From JBAOHV01 sp037045265 (lineage in GTDB: Bacteria > Actinomycetota > Acidimicrobiia > Acidimicrobiales > Microtrichaceae), in contig JBAOHV010000025.1 of NCBI GenBank assembly GCA_037045265.1, positions 62,001 through 126,000 on the forward strand: a stretch of 64,000 bases of DNA, given 5' to 3'. How positions within the stretch are numbered: position 1 is the first letter of the stretch; each line of letters opens with the position of its first letter. Of the stretch, positions 1 to 8,669 are shown in pieces. A model generated the notes under the pieces. It was given only the letters and a program-made list of their open reading frames with translations, made no database searches and was not told the origin of the DNA. The position numbers and the translations under genes were made by a program.

Positions 1-271
1 CCGGCGCGTCCAGGTCGAGCTCGCCCCGCTGGGCGAGCAGGTGGGCGCACGCGGCCGTGGCGCCCTTGGTGGAGGAGAACACCATCTGGAGGGTGGCCTC
101 GTCGTAGGGGGACCCGTCGGTGCGTGTTCCACCGGTCAGGTCGACCACTGCTTCGCCGTCGACGTAGACGCTGAAGGCAGCGCCGACCTCGCCGTGCTGG
201 TCGAAGTTCGCCTCGAACGCCTCGCGGACCGCCTCGAAGCCGGAAGCCACGCTTCCCCTGATCTCGGTCAT
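1..271 (-). CDS. Serine hydrolase, beta-lactamase/EstB type (N-terminal part)
   Basis: Only the first 90 residues lie in the window; the gene runs off the left edge. The fragment reads as the beginning of a class C beta-lactamase-like esterase: a glycine/valine-rich first strand (residues 30-45), then the S-x-x-K nucleophile motif in VFSSTKGATAA with Ser66 and Lys69. A good AGGAG ribosome site lies just upstream of the ATG. In this family the Ser-Lys pair makes an acyl-enzyme on esters, lactams or D-peptides; the substrate cannot be told from the fragment. No signal peptide is seen, so a cytoplasmic esterase is more likely than a true beta-lactamase. Confidence 0.8.
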   Translation of the reverse strand, partial: MTEIRGSVASGFEAVREAFEANFDQHGEVGAAFSVYVDGEAVVDLTGGTRTDGSPYDEATLQMVFSSTKGATAACAHLLAQRGELDLDAP

Positions 272-398
272 GGAAATCTCCTCGGGCGCGACCCGTGGGC
301 ACACCCCTCGGGCGGCCCCCCGTTGGCCGCCGACCGCCAGAGAGTAGGCGGCAGCACCGCGGTGCGTCCCGTCGGGGCACGAAGCGGCAGACAGACGA

Positions 399-902
399 TC
401 AGGAGCGTGTGATGAACGAGACCCGGTGCAACGCGACGGTGTCGTCCGCGTAGGTGACGGTGACCGTCAAGGTGTGTTCTCCCGGTGTGAGCGCTGCTGC
501 TGTGTCGGTGCTGATCTCGTAGGGGCCGCCGCGGATGGTCTCGACGGCTCCGTCGTCGAGACAGAAGTCGGCTCTCACGACCTCCTCCTCATCGACGAGG
601 AGGAGCTGTGCGGAACGGGGGACCTCAGCCTGGTCCAGGAGCTGCGGAACGCCCGCTCCCTGTTGCCAGAAGAGGGTGTCGGTCCGCGGTGTTGTCTCGG
701 GGACAGACGATGCGCCGAGGACCTCCACCTGTGGTCCGCTCGGTCTGCCTTCCTGCTGGCGTGCCTCGTGGGCCTGGTACGCCATCGGCAACGACACGGC
801 GATCGTCAGCAGTGCCGAAGCGGCGAGCGCGAGCACGAGGCGCTGGGATGCAGCGCCGCGCTGGGGCCGGTTCTCTCGCTGCTTCGCCCTCGCTCCGAAC
901 AT
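399..902 (-). CDS. Membrane-anchored hypothetical protein
   Basis: A 167-residue protein with a basic N-terminus, one hydrophobic segment (about residues 22-42) and an outward-facing remainder, so probably a single-pass anchored or secreted protein. The last 60 residues (GEHTLTVTVTYADDTVALHR) have the alternating pattern of an Ig-like beta-sandwich. No family is recognised. It lies 78 bases downstream of the response regulator on the same strand and may be the last gene of that operon, possibly an extracytoplasmic partner or target of the two-component system; this link is inference from position only. Confidence 0.6.
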   Translation of the reverse strand: MFGARAKQRENRPQRGAASQRLVLALAASALLTIAVSLPMAYQAHEARQQEGRPSGPQVEVLGASSVPETTPRTDTLFWQQGAGVPQLLDQAEVPRSAQLLLVDEEEVVRADFCLDDGAVETIRGGPYEISTDTAAALTPGEHTLTVTVTYADDTVALHRVSFITRS

Positions 903-980
903 CTCTCGCCCTTCAGTGCTCCGCTGGGAGTATCACCGTGTCACGACCGCGACGACATGGGCACTTTCCGCGGTCCGTGC

Positions 981-1632
981 TCACGCTGCGTCTTCATCCG
1001 ACCCGTCCCTGAGGTCGATGATGCCCAGTCGCACCGCTGACAGAACCGCGTGGGTCAGGCTCTGGGTGTCGAGGCGGCGGTAGATGGCGTTCAGGTGGTT
1101 GTGAACGGTCTTCTGGGTGATGCCGAGCTCCCGTGCCACCTGCTTGGTGCTCAACCCGTCGGCGATCATCTGGAGGATCTCGCGCTGGCGCTCCGACAGG
1201 AGATCCTCGGTCTCGTCCTCGTGGACGGCGGCGCTGAGCATCGATGCAGCTATGTGCGGGCTCAGGACCTCTTCACCGGCGACGGCGCGACGCAAGGTGT
1301 CGAGGACCTCCGCGAAGGAGGTTCCCTTGGTCAGGTAGCCGATCGCCCCCGCCTCGAGAGCGGCCCGGGTGCGTTGGGTGTCGTCGTGCATCGTGAGTAC
1401 GACCACGCGGACCTGGGGGAACTCGTCTGTGATGCGCCGTGTGGCGGACACGCCGTCGAGCACGGGCATCGACAGATCCATCAGCACCACGTCGGGGACG
1501 TGCTCACGAACCAGCTCGAGTGCCTCCTCGCCGTTGTCCGCCTCACCGACGACGTCCTCACCGGCGCTCTCGAGGCCCCGACGGATCCCATCGCGGCAGG
1601 ATCTGGTGGTCATCGGCAAGCAGGACTCGCAT
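981..1632 (-). CDS. NarL/FixJ-family response regulator (frameshifted near N-terminus)
   Basis: Receiver domain followed by a LuxR-type helix-turn-helix. The receiver shows the phospho-acceptor in DVVLMDLSMP, the Thr in VVLTMHDD and the Lys in YLTKGTS; the C-terminal HTH reads LSERQREILQMIADGLSTKQVARELGITQKTVHNHL in two parts of the usual LuxR motif. The natural start is the ATG at 1632, giving MRVLLADDHQIL with the acidic Asp pair; an extra C at about 1595 moves this out of frame from the body of the gene (RDGIRRGLESAG). It lies 75 bases after the histidine kinase and is its likely cognate regulator. About 216 residues when the extra base is removed, the normal family length. Confidence 0.85.
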
Positions 1633-1707
1633 GGCGGTCTCCATTGATCGGGATGGTGTCACCCGGCCCTCGGGTGTCGGTGGTGGGAAGCGGAGCGGCC
1701 CGGCCCA

Positions 1708-3312
1708 TCATCGCCCCATCGGCATCGAGGGGTGCGTAATTGACCTGCGCGGAGCGATTCCCGCGACGACTCGGACGGTGGTCCCTGCGCCGGGGCGGCT
1801 GTCGAGCATCAGCTGGGCGCCGATCACGTCCGCGCGTTCGCGCATGCCGACCAGGCCGTAGGCAGAGTCCCGGACTCCGCGAGCAGTCTCGAAACCGCGG
1901 CCGTCGTCGGTGACGGCCAGCTCGAAACGGCCCCCGTCGACGTCCCAGAGCACGTCGACCTGATCCGCTCGGGCGTGCTTCGCCACGTTGTTCAGGGCTT
2001 CCTGGAGGATGCGCAGCAGCTCGTTCTCGACCGGGACAGGTAGGCGCTGTTCGGGATGGGTGACCCTGAGCCGGGCGTCGACGTCGGCACGTTCACCGAA
2101 GCGGTTCACCACGTCGCGCGCGACGACGGCGAAGGACTGCTCCTCGGTCACCCCGGAGCGCAGCTGGCGCAGTGTCTCCCTCAGCTCGTCGAGGGCCGCC
2201 TGGACGTCGTGGTGGAGGCGGTCGAGGTCGTCCACCTGTGGCGCGTCGGTCGCCATGATCCGCTCGAGCTCGAAGCCGATGTAGGTGAGCCATTGGCCCA
2301 GCCGGTCGTGCAGATCGCGCGCCAGGCGGATCCGCTCCTCCTCCGCGCCCAACGATCGCAGTCGGCCGAACCACCGGGCGTTGTCGATCGTGAGGGCCAG
2401 GACCTCGGCCAGTCCTGCCAGGACCCGCGTGTCGCGCTCGTCGAAATGGCCGAGCTCCGGGTGCTCCAGTCCGAGCAGTCCGATGGTCGACCTGCCGGCG
2501 TCCAGGCGCACGTAGATGCCGCTGGCGCTACCCGGCGCGATACGTCGGTCCTCCGAGAGCTCCTCCAGGTCGCCTCGCAGCAACGGGTCGTGACGGGCGA
2601 GCGCTGCCGCGAGCGGTTCTGGCAGAGTCTCGGTGCGGTAGGCGGGGTGCAGCACACAGCCCTCGGCGAGCTTGGGGACCCACTCCTGTGCGTTCTCGTC
2701 CAGGGTCAACAGGCAGACGACCCGCGCGTCGAAGGTGTCCGAGATCTGACGTTGCGCGGTGAGCATCGCCTCACGCAGGGTCAGCGACGTGGGCAGCGTC
2801 CGCGCGACCCTGTTGACGAGAGTCAGCAGGCTGTTCGCCTCGCTCAGCGACTCGACCCGTCCGGCGAGCGCCACCCGCCGTCGTTCCGAGTCCACGAGCC
2901 TGGCGCGCACGGCCGCTGCGGTCATTGCAGCGAGCAGCATGGTCAACAGGCTCCCGAGTGAGCGCTGGTCGTCGACCTGGGCGGCCAGGTGCTGCGATGT
3001 GAGCAGCACCCCCCACGTCATCGAGCCCACCGCGGCCAGGAACGCGGCGGCACCGTCGAAGTAGCCCCAGCCGAACGACACGACCACCAGGGCGATCATC
3101 ACCGTGAAGATGAAGGGGCTCTCCAGGCCCCCGCCGTAGCCGGTGGCGAACGCCAGGACGATCACGTCGCCGTAGGCGGCCAGACGCTCGCCACGGTGTG
3201 GAGAACCGAGGCGGATCGGCAGGATCGTGCGCCACGTCGTTATGAACAGGGCAGTGGCCAGGGTGGCGACCGCCGCATAGGAGCCCTCGAACGCCTCCGG
3301 GGCGCTCAGCAC
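1708..3312 (-). CDS. Sensor histidine kinase (HisKA_3/HATPase_c, NarX/DesK type)
   Basis: N-terminal membrane part of about five helices (residues 1-130), a GAF-like middle (about 170-310), the HisKA_3 box LARDLHDRLGQWLTYIGFE with the phospho-accepting His near residue 332, and a HATPase_c domain with N-box LLRILQEALNNVAKHA and G-box VTDDGRGFE. It would sense an unknown signal and phosphorylate the adjacent response regulator. The GTG at 3312 is the first usual start but cuts into a hydrophobic segment; the frame stays open upstream to about 3537 without an ATG or GTG, so the real start may lie upstream behind another indel. 534 residues as given. Confidence 0.85.
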   Translation of the reverse strand: MLSAPEAFEGSYAAVATLATALFITTWRTILPIRLGSPHRGERLAAYGDVIVLAFATGYGGGLESPFIFTVMIALVVVSFGWGYFDGAAAFLAAVGSMTWGVLLTSQHLAAQVDDQRSLGSLLTMLLAAMTAAAVRARLVDSERRRVALAGRVESLSEANSLLTLVNRVARTLPTSLTLREAMLTAQRQISDTFDARVVCLLTLDENAQEWVPKLAEGCVLHPAYRTETLPEPLAAALARHDPLLRGDLEELSEDRRIAPGSASGIYVRLDAGRSTIGLLGLEHPELGHFDERDTRVLAGLAEVLALTIDNARWFGRLRSLGAEEERIRLARDLHDRLGQWLTYIGFELERIMATDAPQVDDLDRLHHDVQAALDELRETLRQLRSGVTEEQSFAVVARDVVNRFGERADVDARLRVTHPEQRLPVPVENELLRILQEALNNVAKHARADQVDVLWDVDGGRFELAVTDDGRGFETARGVRDSAYGLVGMRERADVIGAQLMLDSRPGAGTTVRVVAGIAPRRSITHPSMPMGR

Positions 3313-3611
3313 CAGGCCGTATCCGACAGCGCCCCAGCGCAGTGCCGAGATGGTCGGTGAGACCGAGGCCCGTACCGACGGCGGCAGCGCGATGCTGCGG
3401 GTCGCCTCGTCGACGGAGCCGTACCGCAGCGCTCTGAGCGCGGCGACAGTCTGGTCGACACGGACCGTGTCTGACTCGGCGCTCGTCGCCGGACGTTGCC
3501 CGAAGGGGGATGCGATCTGGTTCGTCCCGACACCCTACCGAGGGCGCCGCGCGCTCCGGCGCCGCCGTGCAGTGTCGATAGCCAGCCAGCGAGCGCCCGT
3601 ATCATCTGCCG
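3313..3611. other. Gap between divergent kinase and hydrolase genes
   Basis: About 300 bases between the kinase start and the next gene. On the minus strand it is open for about 75 codons and continues the kinase with a plausible extra membrane helix, so at least part is probably coding. The rest, next to 3611, should hold divergent promoters; no clear promoter motif was recognised. Confidence 0.4.
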
Positions 3612-4550
3612 ATGGGCGATCCAGCGACCGGCCTTTCGGCGGACGAGCTCCGAGCGTCGCAGTACCCCGGAGCGCGTCGACCGGACCGGCGCTACTCGAT
3701 CGATGCCGCTGGTGTGGCGATCTCCGTCGTCGAGTGGGGCGATCCCGATGCCCCCCCGATCGCGATCGCGCACGGGGGGTTCGACTTCGCCGAGACGTTC
3801 GACGTCTTCGCTCCGATGCTCGCGGGTGCCGGGTGGCGGGTCGTCGGCTGGGACCAACGAGGCCACGGGGACTCGGCATGGGCGCAGTTGTACAGCTGGG
3901 AGGCCGACCTGCGCGACGCCGCGGCAGTGCTGGCGTCCCTCCCGCCCGAGCCGATGCCGTTCATCGGCCACTCCAAGGGTGGCGGCTTGATGATGCACCT
4001 GGCCAACGCAGCGCCACACCGCGTATCGGCTCTGGTGAACCTGGACGGCCTGCCCTCGGACGGGACGATGACCGACGTCAGCGACCATGAACGGGCCCGG
4101 CGACTCCGCGACGAGATGGATGCATGGTTGTCACACCGTCGCACGCTCATCGACAAGCAGCGCCGGCCGGGGACGCTCGACGAGCTGGCCGGGCGTCGCA
4201 GGCGCATGAACCCCCGGCTGGGTCAGGACTGGCTCCGGTTCCTCGTCGCCGTCGGGGCCGTACGCGACGATGCGGGGTGGCGTTGGAAGCTCGATCCGAC
4301 GATGCGGATGGGTGGCTTCGGTCCGTGGAGACCCGAGTGGTCCATGTTGCGTCTGCCCGGCATCGGCGCTCCGGTCATGGGAGTAGTCGGCCTCGAGCTG
4401 GAGATCATGGGCTGGGGGACCGAGCCCCGCCACGTCCTGCCGTACCTGCCCCCCGGTGCCCGGTTCGAGACCCTCGAGGGTGTCGGCCACTTCGTGCACG
4501 TGGAACAGCCCCGGCTCGTAGCCGACCTCGTGCTGGATTTCCTGTCGTGA
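3612..4550 (+). CDS. Alpha/beta hydrolase
   Basis: A 312-residue alpha/beta-hydrolase fold protein. Visible features are the oxyanion loop AHGGFDFAE (about residues 55-62), the DQRGHGDS turn, the nucleophile elbow GHSKGGG with Ser near residue 119, and a C-terminal His in GVGHFVHVEQP. It therefore has a complete Ser-His catalytic set and should hydrolyse an ester, epoxide or similar substrate in the cytoplasm; the substrate is unknown. The stop codon overlaps the GTG of a second hydrolase-fold gene by four bases, so the two are translationally coupled. Confidence 0.85.
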   Translation: MGDPATGLSADELRASQYPGARRPDRRYSIDAAGVAISVVEWGDPDAPPIAIAHGGFDFAETFDVFAPMLAGAGWRVVGWDQRGHGDSAWAQLYSWEADLRDAAAVLASLPPEPMPFIGHSKGGGLMMHLANAAPHRVSALVNLDGLPSDGTMTDVSDHERARRLRDEMDAWLSHRRTLIDKQRRPGTLDELAGRRRRMNPRLGQDWLRFLVAVGAVRDDAGWRWKLDPTMRMGGFGPWRPEWSMLRLPGIGAPVMGVVGLELEIMGWGTEPRHVLPYLPPGARFETLEGVGHFVHVEQPRLVADLVLDFLS

Positions 4551-5245
4551 GCGGACCCCGAACAACACCGGTGTCGGAGCGGCTGTCCTGGGTGCGCCAC
4601 CACCGCATCGACCTGGCCCTGCACCTACTCAGCGTCGGTGATGACCCGCACGCTCGGCCGTTGCTGCTCCTGCACGGCCTGGGGGAGAAGACCCCGGAGT
4701 CGGTGCCGGAGGTGGTGAGCTGGCTCGGGCCCGTCTACGGGTTGGACTTCACCGGCCACGGACTGTCCACGGTTCCAGTCGGCGGTGGCTACACGTCGGA
4801 GATCCTCACCGGCGATGTCGACGCCGTGCTCGAAGGGTTCGGCCAGGTGACGATCCTGGGACGGGGGTTGGGCGCCTACATCGCTCTGATGATCTCGGCC
4901 GCCCGGCCGGCCCAGGTCGTGGGGGCGGTGTTGACCGATGGCCCCGGTCTGGTCGGCGGGGGCGTGTACCCCGGTTCGTCGGTCAACGCCTATCCAGAAC
5001 CCAACGCCCTGGCTGTACCCGATCCGTTCGCCCTCTTGGAACTGGCCCGTGACATCCGTCCACCTGACTATGCCCAGACCTATGTGCGCCTCTTCGTCGA
5101 GCGCAGCGATCTGCGGCGTCCGATCACGGTCAGCGCGGTGGTTCGACCGGCGTGGCTGGCGGCGGTGGTCGATGAGCCCGGGGTTGGCGAGGATGACGTG
5201 CGCGCCGCCCTTGCCCACTACGCGGGCCAGGGAGAGACGGTCTGA
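4547..5245 (+). CDS. Alpha/beta hydrolase-fold protein without nucleophile
   Basis: 232 residues, starting at a GTG that overlaps the stop of the preceding hydrolase (GTGA). The fold is recognisable: LLLLHGLGEKTPES oxyanion strand, DFTGHGLST turn, and the elbow VTILGRGLGAYIALM. In active relatives the elbow is G-x-S-x-G; here Ser is replaced by Gly (GRGLG, about residue 106), read from a clean in-frame stretch. The C-terminal region also lacks an obvious catalytic His in a GH-x-x motif. It is probably a catalytically dead paralogue, perhaps a partner or regulator of the coupled active hydrolase; that role is inference. Confidence 0.75.
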   Translation: MSGPRTTPVSERLSWVRHHRIDLALHLLSVGDDPHARPLLLLHGLGEKTPESVPEVVSWLGPVYGLDFTGHGLSTVPVGGGYTSEILTGDVDAVLEGFGQVTILGRGLGAYIALMISAARPAQVVGAVLTDGPGLVGGGVYPGSSVNAYPEPNALAVPDPFALLELARDIRPPDYAQTYVRLFVERSDLRRPITVSAVVRPAWLAAVVDEPGVGEDDVRAALAHYAGQGETV

Positions 5246-5272
5246 CCCAGCTCGTCGGCTCTCCTGGCCCGG

Positions 5273-5506
5273 TCAGGTCTCGTCGGGGTCGGCCTCGAGC
5301 CGCACGAGCACCTCTTCGACCGAGAAGCGGGCCCCGTCGATCCTGTCGCGGCACCACTGGACCAGCTCGGCTGCCCGGGTCACACGCTCGGTCAGGTGGT
5401 CGACATCGAGATCGTCTGATTCGAGGGCGGCGACGAGGTCGGTCAGCTCGCTGAGAGCGGCGGCGAACCCGGCGGGCTCATCGAAGGTGCTGTCCTGTTC
5501 GCTCAC
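5273..5506 (-). CDS. xseB: Exodeoxyribonuclease VII small subunit
   Basis: 77-residue helical protein that fits the XseB family: an acidic N-terminus, FAAALSELTDLVAALESDDLDVDHL and a second helix with RAAELVQWCRDRID, where the family usually has Y-x-x-G-x-x-L-x-x-C. Its GTG start overlaps the stop of xseA, the usual xseA-xseB arrangement. Several small subunits decorate each large subunit to form the cytoplasmic single-strand nuclease that trims DNA to oligonucleotides during repair. Length is normal for the family. Confidence 0.9.
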   Translation of the reverse strand: MSEQDSTFDEPAGFAAALSELTDLVAALESDDLDVDHLTERVTRAAELVQWCRDRIDGARFSVEEVLVRLEADPDET

Positions 5507-6829
5507 TGCGGCGCTCCGCTCGGGTCGTCGACGACTTCGGACAGGACCGTACCGTCGGCGACCGTGGTCGACATCACGTCGCCGGGACCGAGTGCGCCGA
5601 CGGATCGCAGAAGACGCCCGTCGGGACCGCGGGTGATCGACCAGCCCCTGGCCATCGCCAGCCGGGGGTCGTGTGCCCGGGCGCGTGCGGCGAGCGAATC
5701 CAGGGTGTCGGCCGAGCGGGCCAGGACCCGGCGACCTGCCGGTGCAGGACGTCCGCCCAGACGGTTCAGCGCCTCAGTCGCGGAGTCGAGCATCGCGTCT
5801 GCCGCGAGTCCGATCGCGGTGTCCAGCCGGTCGAGCTCGCGGGAGGCGGACCGGAGGTGGTGTCCGGCTGAGCGCCCGGCACGATGCGATACGGCGCCCA
5901 GGTCGAGTTCGACCCTGCGGAGTCGGCCCCGCGTGGCCGCCGGAAGCTGGACCGCGACCATGTCGACGTGGCGGGCGACGACGCGGACCTGCTCTACGAG
6001 TGAGGCTGCTGCTGCGGTCGGTGTCTTGTGGGCCCGGTGCGCTACGTCGTCGGCGACGGTGCGGTCTATCTCGTGGCCGATCCCCGTGATCACAGGGATC
6101 GGTGAGGCGGCGATCGCCCTGGCGACCGCCTCTGTGTCGAACGCGGCCAGGTCGGTGCGGGCTCCGCCGCCGCGCACCAGCAGCACCACCTGCCGCGTCG
6201 AGCGTCGAGGCCGCCGAGAGCGCCGCAGCGATGGCCCCCGGTGCCTCGGGGCCCTGGGTCCTGGCGTCGAGCACGGTGACCCGGAAGCCCAGGCCCGAGC
6301 TGCGCAGTTCGTCGAGAGCGTCGGCGTGAGCGGCGCTGTTGAGGCTGGTCACGATCGCGACCCTCAGCGGAACATCAGGTGCGGCCACCCGAGCGTTGCG
6401 TTCGAGCAGGCCCTCGGCAGACAGCAACGCCAGCACCCGATCGCGCTCCTGGGACATGACACCGAGCGTGTACGAGGGGTCTATTCCGCTCATCAGCACC
6501 TGCAACGTGCTGCGCGGGCCGTACAGGTTCAGCCGGCCGCGGATGCGCACCCTGACTCCGTCGCTCATCCGCATCGATGTACCGGCTCTGCGGATGTGCT
6601 CGTTGACGTTCTGGCGGTCGGAGGCGAACAGGACGACCGACACCATCGGGCGAGTCGGGTCGGACTCGGGGCCTGGCTCGACCAGTGCGAAGTACACGTG
6701 GCCCTTCGTGGGCCGTTGCAGGTTGCGGATCTCGCCCTCGATCCACACCTGCTCGCCGAACACGTTGACGAGCAGCCCGTTGATCGCCTCGTGCAGCATG
6801 GCTACCGACCACGTCTGCTCACCGCTCAT
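5503..6829 (-). CDS. xseA: Exodeoxyribonuclease VII large subunit (frameshifted)
   Basis: N-terminal OB-fold (about residues 1-110; WIEGEIRNLQRPTKGHVYF), then the nuclease domain with VAIVTSLNSAAHADAL, the VVLLVRGGGARTDLAAFD segment and ITGIGHEIDRTVADDVAHRAHKTPTAAA, a coiled region and a C-terminal GWSITRGPDGRLLRS strand. It is the catalytic subunit of exonuclease VII. One extra base near 6197-6205, between STLDAA and QVVLLVRGGG, breaks the frame; corrected length is about 441 residues, normal for the family. Start chosen at the ATG at 6829, which gives the typical WSV opening. Confidence 0.9.
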
Positions 6830-6870
6830 CGCCGGGGTCCTCTCGGCCGGTGTCCGACGCCCGGAAGGCG

Positions 6871-7323
6871 TCAGTCGTGCTCGGCGCGGATCACGAGCAC
6901 GGGAACCGTGCAGTGACGGATGACGTGCTCGCTCACGGAGCCGAGCACGACACGCTTGAGGAAGCCTCTGCCGTGCGAGCCGACCACGACGACGTCCGGG
7001 GACAGGTCCTCGGCCACCTGGCAGATCATGGGTCCGGCTGACCCCTCGACCACACGGTGCTCGACGTTGACCGGGTCGATCGCCATGGCCTGTTCGGTGG
7101 AGGCGATCTCGTCGTCTCCCTCCGCCAGGATCGCGTTGCGCGCACGCTCGGATTCGGCGGGGGAGAGCAGGTTGCCTTCGAACCCGCCGGCACCGGAGTC
7201 GTCAGCGATGCTGGTGTCGGCCACGCTGAGCAGGGTCACGTGGGTAGGGCGGAGCAGCGCCACGCCTCTACGGGCGGCGTCGAGTGACACATCGGAGCCG
7301 TCGGTGGCGATCAACGCGTGCAT
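6871..7323 (-). CDS. Universal stress protein (UspA family)
   Basis: 150 residues. The fold is clear from the opening strand MHALIATDGSDVSLDAARRG, PDVVVVGSHGRGFLKRVVLGSVSEHVIRHCTVPVLVIR at the C-terminus. This contains the ATP-binding G-2x-G-9x-G-S/T pattern (GSHGRGFLKRVVLGSVS), so it probably binds ATP. An acidic insertion in the middle (about residues 45-80) is longer than in short Usp proteins. It sits 42 bases upstream of xseA on the same strand and diverges from the DUF839 gene across a 167-base gap. Confidence 0.9.
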   Translation of the reverse strand: MHALIATDGSDVSLDAARRGVALLRPTHVTLLSVADTSIADDSGAGGFEGNLLSPAESERARNAILAEGDDEIASTEQAMAIDPVNVEHRVVEGSAGPMICQVAEDLSPDVVVVGSHGRGFLKRVVLGSVSEHVIRHCTVPVLVIRAEHD

Positions 7324-7490
7324 GTGGTGCCTTCCTCTGTCCCGGATCTCCGGGTGGCCGAGATGCTGCGGCCCTGATTGCGGACAACCTACCGGGTGTG
7401 CCCGACGCCGGGCTGCGCTGTTCAGCCGAGTGCTGCTCCGGTACCGTCGAAGGTCGTCCGGACGTCGCAGGTCCGGTGCGGAGGGGACCG

Positions 7491-8669
7491 ATGGGCCAGC
7501 GAGATCGTCCGACGATGTCACGTCGACAGGTGCTGAGGTGGTCCGGGACCGCTGGCCTCGTGGCGGTGGTCGCAACGGTCGCGCCTTCGTGCAGCTCGCC
7601 AGCGACCCCCGGCGACGGAGTCGATGAGAACGGTGTCTGGCTCCTGCCCGGGTTCACCAGCAGGGTCATCGCCCGGGCAGGCGAATCGGTGCCGGGGACC
7701 TCGTTCGAGTACCGCGTCTTCCCCGACGGTGCTGCGACGTTCGTCGACCGAGAGGTCGCCGGTGGCTGGTACCTGGCGGTGAACCACGAGGCGCCGGCCG
7801 GTGCCGGCGGCGTCTCCTCGATCCGCTTCGCCCCTGACGGGACGGTCGTCGGCGCCCACTCGATCTGTGCCGATACGTCGCTCAACTGCGCGGGTGGGGC
7901 CACGCCTTGGGGAACCTGGCTCACGTGTGAGGAGTGGGACGGCGGATATGTGTGGGAGTGCGATCCGACGGGGGCGCAGAGGGCGCGCCGTCGGTCGGGC
8001 ATGGGTGCCTTCGCCCACGAAGCTGCGGCAATGGCCTCCGACGGGCGCTTCTACCTGACCGAGGACCGCTCCGACGGGGGGCTCTACCGGTTCACCCCCG
8101 ACATCGCGGGTGATCTGTCCATGGGTCTGCTCGAGGTGGCGACCGGCGACGCCCCGGGCACCGTCACCTGGGTGCCGGTGCCGAACCCGCGCCCGAAGGT
8201 GTTCGAACCGGCGTGTCGGCACCAGGTGCGCGCCACGATCGAGTTCGACGGTGGTGAGGGGGTAGCCACCGACGACGGCATCGTGTGGTTCTCGACCAAG
8301 GGCGACGATCGCGTCTGGGAGTACGACATCGAGTCGTCCCGGGTGAGGATCCGCTACCAGGCAGGCGGTGACAGCGTCCTGTCGGGCGTCGACAACCTCT
8401 GGATGGACAAGGCCTCGGGTGGATTGCTCGTCGCCGAGGACGGCGACGACATGCAGGTCGTGCTCCTGCGCGCCGACAACACGCTCGAGCCGATCGTGCG
8501 CCTACCAGGCCAGGACATCTCCGAGATGACGGGGCCGTGCTTCAGCCCCGACGGGCAGCGCCTCTACTTCAGCTCCCAGCGCGGCCCGGTCGGGGTCGCC
8601 GGTCTGCCTCTCGGTATCACCTACGAGGTGACCGGCCCGTTCGACGAACTGCTGGCGAGAGCCAGTTGA
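7491..8669 (+). CDS. Tat-exported DUF839/PhoX-like protein
   Basis: 392 residues. The N-terminus MSRRQVLRWSGTAGLVAVVA carries a twin-arginine signal, ending in a PSCSS stretch that may be a lipobox. The body has beta-propeller-like repeats and the family's LTCEEWDGGYVWECDP, GAFAHEAAAMASDGRFYLTEDR and a late STKGDDRVWEYD blade. DUF839 proteins include PhoX-type Ca/Fe alkaline phosphatases; the HEAAA and CEE signatures fit, but whether this one is a phosphatase cannot be decided. It would fold in the cytoplasm and act outside the membrane. It overlaps uppP (TTGA), suggesting co-translation with this phosphate-releasing membrane enzyme. Confidence 0.8.
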   Translation: MGQRDRPTMSRRQVLRWSGTAGLVAVVATVAPSCSSPATPGDGVDENGVWLLPGFTSRVIARAGESVPGTSFEYRVFPDGAATFVDREVAGGWYLAVNHEAPAGAGGVSSIRFAPDGTVVGAHSICADTSLNCAGGATPWGTWLTCEEWDGGYVWECDPTGAQRARRRSGMGAFAHEAAAMASDGRFYLTEDRSDGGLYRFTPDIAGDLSMGLLEVATGDAPGTVTWVPVPNPRPKVFEPACRHQVRATIEFDGGEGVATDDGIVWFSTKGDDRVWEYDIESSRVRIRYQAGGDSVLSGVDNLWMDKASGGLLVAEDGDDMQVVLLRADNTLEPIVRLPGQDISEMTGPCFSPDGQRLYFSSQRGPVGVAGLPLGITYEVTGPFDELLARAS

